From NCBI RefSeq assembly GCF_021389955.1, contig NZ_CP089980.1:5017001-5081000 (forward strand): 64,000 nucleotides of DNA, in the 5' to 3' direction. The first letter of the stretch is position 1; every line of letters starts with the position of its first letter. Source of the DNA: Fulvivirga maritima. Its GTDB lineage: Bacteria > Bacteroidota > Bacteroidia > Cytophagales > Cyclobacteriaceae. Under the pieces are notes generated by a model. That model did not search any database, was not told the origin of the DNA, and worked only from the letters and a program-made list of their open reading frames with translations. Position numbers and translations under genes: made by a program. Positions 36,164 to 43,864 of the stretch are shown here, piece by piece.

Positions 36164-36335
36164 GAGAGGGCATTGGAAATGAAGTAGCTTTTATATTATC
36201 AATCGACCAGGATGGAGAGACCAATTAAATCACATGGCAGGTTAAGTTTATCATTGGCTTTATCCGCTTGGTCTTAAGTCTAGCTATGTGATTTTAATTT
36301 TAAACTAAATGAAGTGTTTCTCAGATCGGTAAGCT

Positions 36336-37400
36336 CTAATGACTTATCATAAATTTCTCTACATACTTATGCCCATCGGTGTAAATATGTAAAAAGCATA
36401 GCCCTGATTTAAATTGAGATATTGGCAAACTGGATTCGTAACCTTGTTGTTTGAAGACTGAAGATCCATTGCTATCATAGATTTCAAAAGTGGTGCTGCT
36501 CTCGATTAAGGATTGCGGGTATACTTTTATAAAGTCATATGCGGGTGAAGGAAAAAGCTTAACAATGTCTTGTGTTGGAGATACAGATTGCAAATGAGAA
36601 TAGGCGTATTTTTGATCAAAATCAACTTGTTTTAGTCTGTAAAATACTCGGCTAGGTAGTAATGTAGGGTCAGTATAGCTGTATTCCACTAGTACATTGC
36701 TATTACCTTGTCCCTTAATTTTAGCTATGGTCGTGAAGCCTGTTCCATTAAAAGATCTTTGAACTTCAAAATACGCATTATTGAGTTCAGAAAGCGTAGC
36801 CCACTCCAGCCTTACACCCTCTTTAGTTTGACTGGCGTTGAAATAGTATAATTCTACAGGAAGAGGATCTATAGTGGCATAATTATACATGATAGGGTTT
36901 TCTGTAGAAAGATCATTTTCACTCTTAATAGAGTTTCCCGTAGGAGTTATGCTGCCGCCACGATTTACGGGTGCAGTATAAGCATAGATAAGATTGGAGT
37001 AGTTTTCAATATCACCTGCATAGCCAAGAGTGCTTTTAATGATGCTGATTCCATTATTTGTAAATGATGCATTATTGCCTACTTCTAAATCACCTGTTAC
37101 TACTAATACACCATTTACCAGTAGCGTAAAACTACCATTAAGGTCTAGGTCACCATTTACCCATAAAGTATCTTGAATGATAAGGTCAGAAGTACCACCC
37201 ATTGATAAATTTCCTTCATTGACTACAGAGCCATTTATTTCAATTTGAATATTACCTGTTACTGAAGTAGTGGGAGGTGTTCCTCCTTGCCAAGTAGCTT
37301 CCTCGGACCAAAGACCTGTTTGGTTATTGACTGAACTAAAGGTCTGGCTATAAGTGATGCATGGAGTTAAAAAGAGTAGAATAAAGAAGAGGCGTTTCAT
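36336..37400 (-). CDS. secreted protein with type IX secretion C-terminal sorting domain
   Basis: 354 residues. Signal peptide with cleavage after YSQ, then a beta-rich region with polar repeats (VNGDLDLNGSFTLLVNGVLVVTGDLEVG) resembling beta-solenoid polymorphic repeats, then a fibronectin-like segment (PVELYYFNASQTKEGVRLEWATLSELNN in shortened form common to these proteins). The end is a T9SS type A sorting domain (LFPSPAYDFIKVYP to YVEKFMI). It should be exported by Sec, passed through the type IX machine and anchored or released outside. Cargo function unknown, perhaps adhesion. Confidence 0.82.
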   Translation of the reverse strand: MKRLFFILLFLTPCITYSQTFSSVNNQTGLWSEEATWQGGTPPTTSVTGNIQIEINGSVVNEGNLSMGGTSDLIIQDTLWVNGDLDLNGSFTLLVNGVLVVTGDLEVGNNASFTNNGISIIKSTLGYAGDIENYSNLIYAYTAPVNRGGSITPTGNSIKSENDLSTENPIMYNYATIDPLPVELYYFNASQTKEGVRLEWATLSELNNAYFEVQRSFNGTGFTTIAKIKGQGNSNVLVEYSYTDPTLLPSRVFYRLKQVDFDQKYAYSHLQSVSPTQDIVKLFPSPAYDFIKVYPQSLIESSTTFEIYDSNGSSVFKQQGYESSLPISQFKSGLCFLHIYTDGHKYVEKFMISH

Positions 37401-37781
37401 GATCTAAATGTGGTTATATAAACTAATAATATAAATATAATTAATTATTAGTTTAAAAATTAAATTATTACAATCCGATTTTACTTCAAGATGCCATTGA
37501 TGAACTTTAGGGTAGTATCCTGCAAGATGTTATTCTCTTTTGTGTAGTATGGGGCTAAAAATTTAAGTCTTAATTAGACAAACCATAGTCGGTTTGAAAA
37601 GCGGCCAGAAGGGAATTTTTAATTGATTGAAGTTGATTTTTAAAGGCATTATACTCTTAAAACTATGATAAAATATAGTTTATAGGGTTATAATTCATTA
37701 AATAATTTATATATTGATAATTAATATAGACTATGAATTCAGCATAGGAGTATTAGCTAAACCTAAACCACGTATTACAAC
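37401..37781. other. gene-free promoter region of the peptide-export locus
   Basis: 381 AT-rich bases between divergent genes, with no ORF, hairpin or repeat I can support. It presumably holds the promoters of the T9SS cargo gene and of the C39-like/VKOR gene. Confidence 0.5.
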
Positions 37782-38207
37782 ATGAAGGATTATCTGTTTA
37801 TTATTTTAAATGAATATTTGAAAGGGGAAGGTATTTATTTAAATAGTTCCGAGTTAGAATTACAGATCATTAGCCACCCTTCTTACCCCAGTTTACACTC
37901 TTTAACTAGTGTTTTGGATCACTTCAACATTGATAATGTCGCTGTTGAGGTGCCCTTAACTATAGAAGTCTTTAATAAATTGCCTCAATCCTTTATAACT
38001 TTAATCAAAGTTGATGGAGGACAAGGGTTTGCTATAGTTTCAAAATATAAAGCAGATTTAGTTAAAGTAAGGTATAGCAAGAAGAAAAAGTCTATAGTAA
38101 AAATTCACGAATTTCTTGATATCTGGAGTGGAATCGTTGTGGCGGCAGAAACCCATTCTAAACAAGAGGAGAAAAGAAAAAAAATTAAAATTGTCAGGTA
38201 TTTATAA
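37782..38207 (+). CDS. C39-peptidase-like domain, N-terminal piece of a frameshifted VKOR-thioredoxin fusion
   Basis: 141 residues. The fold resembles peptidase C39: HPSYPSLHSLTSVLDHFNID, then QSFITLIKVDGGQGFAIVSK. The catalytic cysteine is absent and the usual histidine position is replaced, so it is a non-catalytic binding domain, as in the C39-like/VKOR/thioredoxin proteins common in Bacteroidota. The frame ends as KKIKIVRYL just after a run of eight A (38177-38184). Removing one A leads into the VKOR frame and gives a single 538-residue protein. Either the gene is frameshifted, or it is phase-variable, or an A was added in sequencing. First gene of the peptide-export locus. Confidence 0.75.
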   Translation: MKDYLFIILNEYLKGEGIYLNSSELELQIISHPSYPSLHSLTSVLDHFNIDNVAVEVPLTIEVFNKLPQSFITLIKVDGGQGFAIVSKYKADLVKVRYSKKKKSIVKIHEFLDIWSGIVVAAETHSKQEEKRKKIKIVRYL

Positions 38208-39399
38208 CTTTCTTTTGATTACCTGTGGGGCTCTTATCCTTTCTTTGTTTATGTGGTCAGTTCCTACCTTGGCTCAAGCAACTCACTTTCTTTTATCTGT
38301 ATTTGGTCTTTTCATAAGTGTTATTGTGGTAAGACAAGAATTGGGATTTATTTCTCAAACCATAAGTAAATTCTGTTCATCTTACAATTCTACCAGTTGT
38401 CAGGCAGTGATCAACTCTAGGGGAGCACGAATTTTTAATTATTTCAAACTAAGTGATCTATCTCTTTCTTATTTTGGAGGCGTAACCTTGGCTTGGTTGC
38501 TCACCGTACTGTTTGACAACAACGATTCAATACTATTTCTGCTTTCTTTTTTATCTCTCCCAATTACATTTTATTCCATTTATTATCAATATTCTAAAGT
38601 AAAGAAATGGTGTTTGTTATGCTTAGGAATTGTTTTGGTGCTATGGTTGCAATCTGTAGTTGCGGTACTTGAAAATATCAATATTTCATTAACCGAGATT
38701 AAAGTTGATAACTTACATATTCTTTTGATATCAGCATTTTTATTTACCTCTCTATGGCTTTTATTGAAGCCACTTTTGAAGACATATGTAGATTACAAAA
38801 GTTTACAATTGCAATTTTTTAAATTCAAAAGAAATTTTGACTTATTCTACACACAGTATTCTAAAGGTTTACTTATTGATACAGGGATTTTTCACCCATC
38901 AGAGATTACCTTAGGGAATGAAAATGCGCCTTTGCAAATAATTTTGGTTACAAATCCAAGATGCCACTTTTGTAAGTCTGCTCATACAGAAGTTAGGAAG
39001 ATTTTGCAGCAAAATTCAAAAAATATCAGGTTGATAATCAGGTTTAATTTAGGTTCTTTTGATACTACTGATAGTGGATATAAGGTAGCCAGCAGATTGA
39101 TAGAGTTATATAATAAGGGAGATATTCCTTTATTTTTTGAAGCAATAGATGAAGCCTACGCAGAGGATTCCAGATTGGATGAATGGTTAGGTAAGTGGGG
39201 TGGAGCTGTGGATGAAATTGGTATAAGGGTTTTAAACTATCACCAATCTTGGTGCGAAGATAACCTCATCAACTTTACCCCAGCCTTATTTATTAACGGT
39301 AGACAATTCCCTAAAGAGTATGATAAAAGTGATCTTTCCTATTTCATAGAAGATCTCATTGAGTGTGAACAAAATAATTCGGTTTTAAGTGAGGGATAA
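38116..39399 (+). CDS. vitamin K epoxide reductase-like/DsbA-like thioredoxin protein (second piece of the fusion)
   Basis: The meaningful frame begins near 38185. Five or so membrane helices form a VKOR domain with the loop cysteine in STSCQAVINSRG and the active CxxC in KWCLLCLG. A periplasmic thioredoxin-fold domain follows with NPRCHFCKSAHTEV (CxxC) and the cis-proline region FTPALFINGRQFP. Such fusions pass electrons from disulphide formation to quinones, so this is a self-contained disulphide-forming machine. The listed upstream start overlaps the C39-like piece; see the eight-A run. Its location beside a peptide with six cysteines suggests that peptide is the substrate. Confidence 0.82.
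   Translation: MISGVESLWRQKPILNKRRKEKKLKLSGIYNFLLITCGALILSLFMWSVPTLAQATHFLLSVFGLFISVIVVRQELGFISQTISKFCSSYNSTSCQAVINSRGARIFNYFKLSDLSLSYFGGVTLAWLLTVLFDNNDSILFLLSFLSLPITFYSIYYQYSKVKKWCLLCLGIVLVLWLQSVVAVLENINISLTEIKVDNLHILLISAFLFTSLWLLLKPLLKTYVDYKSLQLQFFKFKRNFDLFYTQYSKGLLIDTGIFHPSEITLGNENAPLQIILVTNPRCHFCKSAHTEVRKILQQNSKNIRLIIRFNLGSFDTTDSGYKVASRLIELYNKGDIPLFFEAIDEAYAEDSRLDEWLGKWGGAVDEIGIRVLNYHQSWCEDNLINFTPALFINGRQFPKEYDKSDLSYFIEDLIECEQNNSVLSEG
38177..38184 (+). other. eight-A tract at the C39-like/VKOR frame junction
   Basis: The tract lies between the two frames. Seven A would fuse them. A candidate slippage or phase-variation site, or a homopolymer sequencing error. Confidence 0.7.
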
Positions 39400-39459
39400 T
39401 TACAACAATATCTTAGTACTTGATTTAAACCTTAATTAAACTGAAAACTGTAAGATATT

Positions 39460-41646
39460 TTGGATAAATTTCCTCATTATTCGCAAACAGAAGCTAAAGA
39501 TTGTGGGCCTACAGCTATTAAAATAATAGCGAAGTATTACGGTAAAACTATCAATACACAACAGTTACGTTCCCTTAGTGAAACAACAAGAGAGGGTAGT
39601 AGTCTTCTTGGATTGAGTGAGGCGGTAGAAAATATAGGCTTTCGTTCGATAGGCATAAAACTTTCATTTGATAAACTAAAGGAAGCACCACTACCATGTA
39701 TTTTACATTGGAACAAAAATCATTATGTAGTTCTATATAAAATCAAAAATCAAACACTATATATTTCTGATCCGGCACATGGTAAATTAAAGTATAGTAA
39801 AGAGGATTTTTTAAAACATTGGATAGGTAATAATTCTAATGAATTGACCCAAGAGGGAATTGCCTTAATGGTAGAGCCTACACCTCAATTCTATAAATCA
39901 GAATTTAGGGAAGATCAGAAATTTGGATTCAATTTTGTTTTTAAATACCTGATTAAATACAAGAGGTTAGTGATTCAGTTAATTATTGGGTTATTGGCTG
40001 GTAGCTTGCTTCAGCTTATTATTCCATTTTTAACTCAAAGTATTGTAGATGTAGGTATTAAGAATAGTAATCTTAATTTTATTTATCTCATTTTAGTGGC
40101 ACAGCTATTCCTCTTTATGGGTAGAGCTGGTTTGGAGGTGATTAGAGGTTGGATTTTGCTGCATTTGAGTACTCGGATTAATATATCATTAATATCCGAT
40201 TTCTTCATTAAACTAATGAAATTACCTATTTCTTATTTTGATGTTAGAATGACAGGTGACCTTTTGCAAAGAATTAATGATCATAAGCGAATTGAAAATA
40301 TTCTAACCACCTCTTCTCTGAACATTCTTTTTTCATTATTTAACCTCATCATTTTTAGTTTTATTCTTGGCTATTACAGCTTACAAATACTAGCTGTTTT
40401 TGTATTAGGAAGCTTTTTTTACTTTATCTGGGTTATATTCTTCTTCAAGAAACGAAAGGAATTAGATTATAAAAGATTTTCTGAAATAAGTACAGAGCAG
40501 AGCAAAATGATAGAGTTAATTAATGGGATGCAGGAAATTAAGTTACACAATGCGGAAAGGTCTATGAGGTGGGGGTGGGAATATGTTCAGGCCCGTTTAT
40601 TTAATGTTGCCACAAGAAGCCTCGTTTTAGAGCAAACTCAAAAAGTAGGATCTAATTTAATTAATGAGCTTAAAAATGTTTTAATAACTGTATTGTCAGC
40701 TAAATTAGTTATTGACGGAGACATCACATTGGGAATGATGTTAGCTATAAGCTATATTATAGGACAATTGAATGCTCCTATAGCCCTGCTTATAAGTTTT
40801 ATGAGGGAAGTTCAGGATGCTAAAATTTCATTAGATAGACTGGGAGAAATTCATAATAAAGAAAATGAGGAAGTTGAAAGAGATCAGAAAGTAATTTCAA
40901 TTCCAGAAAACTCAAATATTTACCTTAAAAATCTATCGTTTAGATATACAGGAGGGGTTAAGCCAGTATTGAAGGATTTGTCATTGGAAATTCCTGCTAA
41001 TAAAACAACGGCAATAGTAGGTGTATCAGGAAGTGGAAAAACAACCTTGATGAAATTACTACTCCATTTTTACAAACCAGAAACGGGCAAGATCTTAATT
41101 GATGATGTGAATTTAGATAATGTCTCTCAAAAGATATGGCGGAGTCATTGTGGTGTTGTAATGCAAGAGGGGTATATATTTAATAATACGATAGCTGGTA
41201 ACATTGCTGTAGGTGAAGAGGTAGTTGATAAAGAGAAATTGAAGCATGCTACTCAAGTAGCTAATATAACAGATTTTATAGAAGAATTGCCGCTGAATTA
41301 TAACACCAATATAGGAAATGAAGGTGTTGGACTAAGTACTGGTCAAAAACAAAGGTTACTTATAGCAAGAGCTGTTTATAAAGATCCTAAATTTCTATTT
41401 TTTGATGAAGCTACTTCAGCTCTAGATGCTAATAATGAGAAAGTGATCATGGAAAATCTTACTAATTTTTTTGCAAATAAGACAGTTGTAGTCATAGCTC
41501 ATCGGCTCAGTACAGTCAAAAATGCACATCAAATAGTAGTACTTGATCAGGGAAGGATTGTTGAGCGAGGCAATCATGATCAGCTAGTTAAAAGGAAAGG
41601 GAACTATTATAATTTAATTAAGAATCAATTAGATATTGGAGGTTGA
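39460..41646 (+). CDS. C39 peptidase-containing ABC exporter (bacteriocin/GG-peptide type)
   Basis: 728 residues starting at a TTG; no upstream ATG fits and conserved sequence begins at once (DKFPHYSQTEAKDCGPTAIK). The C39 peptidase domain has catalytic Cys15, the His in HWNKNHYVVL and the Asp of SDPAHG. Six membrane helices follow (about 165-460), then the ATPase: Walker A GVSGSGKTT near 520-528, signature LSTGQKQRLL, Walker B FLFFDEATSALD and switch His in IAHRLST. These enzymes cut a double-glycine leader and export the peptide. The next gene, 127 bases on, encodes just such a peptide, and an HlyD adaptor follows. Confidence 0.93.
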   Translation: MDKFPHYSQTEAKDCGPTAIKIIAKYYGKTINTQQLRSLSETTREGSSLLGLSEAVENIGFRSIGIKLSFDKLKEAPLPCILHWNKNHYVVLYKIKNQTLYISDPAHGKLKYSKEDFLKHWIGNNSNELTQEGIALMVEPTPQFYKSEFREDQKFGFNFVFKYLIKYKRLVIQLIIGLLAGSLLQLIIPFLTQSIVDVGIKNSNLNFIYLILVAQLFLFMGRAGLEVIRGWILLHLSTRINISLISDFFIKLMKLPISYFDVRMTGDLLQRINDHKRIENILTTSSLNILFSLFNLIIFSFILGYYSLQILAVFVLGSFFYFIWVIFFFKKRKELDYKRFSEISTEQSKMIELINGMQEIKLHNAERSMRWGWEYVQARLFNVATRSLVLEQTQKVGSNLINELKNVLITVLSAKLVIDGDITLGMMLAISYIIGQLNAPIALLISFMREVQDAKISLDRLGEIHNKENEEVERDQKVISIPENSNIYLKNLSFRYTGGVKPVLKDLSLEIPANKTTAIVGVSGSGKTTLMKLLLHFYKPETGKILIDDVNLDNVSQKIWRSHCGVVMQEGYIFNNTIAGNIAVGEEVVDKEKLKHATQVANITDFIEELPLNYNTNIGNEGVGLSTGQKQRLLIARAVYKDPKFLFFDEATSALDANNEKVIMENLTNFFANKTVVVIAHRLSTVKNAHQIVVLDQGRIVERGNHDQLVKRKGNYYNLIKNQLDIGG

Positions 41647-41773
41647 TTTAGTTGATATTTTGATTAATTAAAAATATATTGTTATACAAATCTTTGTGTC
41701 CTCTTATGAGGAAGACATATGCCTTGAGTGTCTTAAAATGTTTAGGGTACTGTATAACACTAACTAATTAATT

Positions 41774-41950
41774 ATGAAGGATTTGTTAAACCTAGGTAAA
41801 GTTCTTAGTAAAGAGGAGAAAAAAACAATAACTGGAGGAAGACCGGTATGTTGTTATGATTTTTCACAATGTCCTCCTGTAAATATGGAGGTTTGTTTCA
41901 TAATATCGGGAGAATGTAATTATTCAGGCGGTTCTGGTCCTGCTTGCTAA
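41774..41950 (+). CDS. double-glycine leader peptide with six cysteines (bacteriocin-like precursor)
   Basis: 58 residues. The leader MKDLLNLGKVLSKEEKKTIT ends in Gly21-Gly22, the classic C39 cleavage site, and resembles the GG-Bacteroidales precursor leaders (L-x-LxKLSKxELKxIxGG type). The 36-residue core holds six cysteines (26, 27, 33, 41, 48, 58), no lysine, and few charges. No lanthionine, radical-SAM or other modifying enzyme is nearby, so I expect three disulphides, made by the VKOR/DsbA-like protein, rather than thioether bridges. The gene lies between its exporter and the HlyD adaptor and has its own strong terminator, as expected for an abundant short mRNA. Activity (antimicrobial or signal) is inferred; an immunity gene is not evident. 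Confidence 0.85.
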   Translation: MKDLLNLGKVLSKEEKKTITGGRPVCCYDFSQCPPVNMEVCFIISGECNYSGGSGPAC

Positions 41951-41970
41951 AAAGGTTTTACCTATTATTT

Positions 41971-42007
41971 AAAGCATAGAATTGCCTAATTCTATGCTTT
42001 GTTTTTT
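41971..42007 (+). terminator. strong terminator between peptide and HlyD genes
   Basis: Perfect 13-base arms AAAGCATAGAATT and AATTCTATGCTTT, loop GCCT, then GTTTTTT. It begins 20 bases after the peptide stop. Confidence 0.92.
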
Positions 42008-42074
42008 AATGCTTATTTCTGGAATAAATATATAACTTTTTGATTATCAAGTTCTTTAAATAACTATTAATTTA

Positions 42075-43181
42075 ATGTCAAAAAACGATGATGACATAAA
42101 CTTAAGAAGTGAGGAAGTACAAGCTATTTTAACAAAGGTCCCCAATTGGATGGTGCTTTGGGGAAATGTTGTTTTTTTAACTATAATTTTACTGCTTCTG
42201 ATATTTTCTTGGTTTATAAAGTATCCTAATGTTATTAGGGTAGAGGCATTAATAACTACTCAGAGTCCTGTTAATGAATTATACGCTCGATCTTCAGGAA
42301 GACTTGATTCTATTCTGGTAAAAGAGGGAGGTATAGTAAGAAAGAATCAGGTCATTGCTGTTATTGAAAATAGTTCTAATTATCTGGATGTTATTAAGTT
42401 AAGATCAATAATTGATACTGTAAAAATAAAGAATCAGTCTTTCTCATTTCCAATTGAGCGACTTGAAGATATCTCATTAGGAGATTTGCAATCTAGCTAT
42501 GCCTTATTTGAGAATATCTACATGCAATATTTGCTGAGCAAAAATTCATATTTTCAACTTGATGAATACTTCTCTGAACATGATCATAAACGTATACAAA
42601 ATTTATTATCCAGAAAAGAAGATAAACAACCGGAATATTCAAACCATGAAGAGGTTGATCAAATTGAACTTCAATTAAAACTATTGAAAGATGTTATAGA
42701 AGCATTTGATAAGCTCAAAAGAGACGTTAAAGAATGGGAATATACATACTTGTTTAAATCTGGAATAAAGGGTAAGATAGTTCATCTAAATTATAATAAA
42801 GGCAGTAATGTAGTGAAAACCGGAGACTTATTTTGTAATATCATTCCCTTAGATAATTCAGGATATCTGATCTCACTTAAAGTTCCAGCTTCAGAATTGA
42901 ACAGTATTGAAGAAGGACAATTAGTAAAGGTCCATTTAACAGGGTATTCTGAAAATGAATATGGCAAAGTAACAGGAAAAGTAATAAGCAATTCTCCAAT
43001 GCCTGATAAAGAAGGTTATTATGAAGTCTTAGCGACTCTATCAGATTCTAAGGAGATAATAACAACTAAAAATAGGGAAATCAATTATGCACGGGATTTA
43101 CAAGGTTACGCAGAAATAGTGACCGAAGATTTGAGACTGTCTGATCGTCTCTTCTTCAAGGTAAAGAAGATTCTCAATTGA
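42075..43181 (+). CDS. HlyD family membrane fusion protein
   Basis: 368 residues. One N-terminal membrane helix (WMVLWGNVVFLTIILLLLIF, about 25-45), then a biotinyl-lipoyl-like half (VNELYARSSGRLDSILVKEGGIVRKNQVIAVI), a helical part without the long coiled-coil hairpin of large HlyDs, the second lipoyl half (GIKGKIVHLNYNKGSNVVKTGD) and a C-terminal barrel (EGQLVKVHLTGYSENEYGKV). It should link the C39 ABC exporter in the inner membrane to an outer-membrane channel, perhaps a TolC encoded elsewhere. Separated from the peptide gene by a terminator, so it depends on read-through or its own promoter. Confidence 0.9.
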   Translation: MSKNDDDINLRSEEVQAILTKVPNWMVLWGNVVFLTIILLLLIFSWFIKYPNVIRVEALITTQSPVNELYARSSGRLDSILVKEGGIVRKNQVIAVIENSSNYLDVIKLRSIIDTVKIKNQSFSFPIERLEDISLGDLQSSYALFENIYMQYLLSKNSYFQLDEYFSEHDHKRIQNLLSRKEDKQPEYSNHEEVDQIELQLKLLKDVIEAFDKLKRDVKEWEYTYLFKSGIKGKIVHLNYNKGSNVVKTGDLFCNIIPLDNSGYLISLKVPASELNSIEEGQLVKVHLTGYSENEYGKVTGKVISNSPMPDKEGYYEVLATLSDSKEIITTKNREINYARDLQGYAEIVTEDLRLSDRLFFKVKKILN

Positions 43182-43393
43182 AAATTTAGGTTTAATTTTA
43201 GTTATTCTAATACAGGATCTTACATAATCTTCAATCTAATACACAAAATAAAATAGGGTTAGTAGGTGATTTTATTTGGCAAATTCATAAATTCCATTTT
43301 TTTAAGTGTGGTAATTAGGTAGGCGGGGTTCTGGCTGTTAATACCTGAAGGGTAGGGCTAGAGGGGATTTTTAAACTAACTCCTGAATAGAAT

Positions 43394-43864
43394 ATGAATA
43401 TTCCTGCTGATAAGTCCACTAAGCATAAAGGGCAAACTGCTTCAGTATCAGTAGCTCAACAGGGCATCAGGAGTGTACCCACTTTTCAATTGGTAGACAA
43501 ACGACCTGAAGCAATAGCTCAAAGAAAGATGCAATCTAAGGTCAACGATAGTGCGTTGGTTCAAAAAGCTGTTCAATTTCAGGAAAAGGCCAATAGCAAT
43601 ACTACCTTACAAACACCCCTTCAAAGGAAGGTCAACAAAACAGGGCTACCAGATAACCTAAAATCAGGTATAGAAAGCTTGTCGGGCCATTCTCTGGATG
43701 ATGTAAAGGTGCATTATAATTCGGGCAAGCCAGCCCAGCTCAATGCACATGCCTATGCTCAGGGCACTGATATTCACTTAGCTTCCGGACAAGAAAGGCA
43801 TCTACCTCATGAGGCCTGGCACGTGGTGCAGCAAAAGCAGGGCAGAGTGAAACCCACCATGTAA
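43394..43864 (+). CDS. DUF4157 (eCIS-core) N-terminal piece of an interrupted giant protein
   Basis: 156 residues. N-terminal motif FQLVDKRPEAIAQRKMQ (31-47) and DUF4157 core TGLPDNLKSGIESLSGHS with HEAWH at 139-143, both shared with the protein at 30.7 kb. It ends PTM then TAA; the paralogue reads PTMQMK with CAA at the same place, so a single C-to-T change explains the stop. The next codon is ATG in the same frame, so translation may restart at once. Product as written is a free DUF4157 domain. Confidence 0.82.
   Translation: MNIPADKSTKHKGQTASVSVAQQGIRSVPTFQLVDKRPEAIAQRKMQSKVNDSALVQKAVQFQEKANSNTTLQTPLQRKVNKTGLPDNLKSGIESLSGHSLDDVKVHYNSGKPAQLNAHAYAQGTDIHLASGQERHLPHEAWHVVQQKQGRVKPTM
43862..43864 (+). 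other. in-frame TAA between the DUF4157 domain and its partner
   Basis: The paralogue has CAA (Gln) here. TAA followed directly by ATG keeps the frame, so termination and reinitiation would make two proteins from one message. Confidence 0.75.

Noticed and set aside
36225-36295. Possible terminator AAATCACAT...ATGTGATTT after the T9SS cargo gene
   Set aside because: Loop of nearly 50 bases and short arms; not convincing.
37782-43181. A lanthipeptide or sactipeptide cluster
   Set aside because: No LanB, LanC, LanM or radical-SAM enzyme. The cysteines fit disulphides better.
1273-43864. TAA/TAG codons within otherwise good frames (1273, 3232, 43862) might be read as glutamine
   Set aside because: Most genes in the window end at TAA or TAG and sit in tight operons, so a recoded genetic code is not tenable. 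Mutations or errors explain the three cases better.
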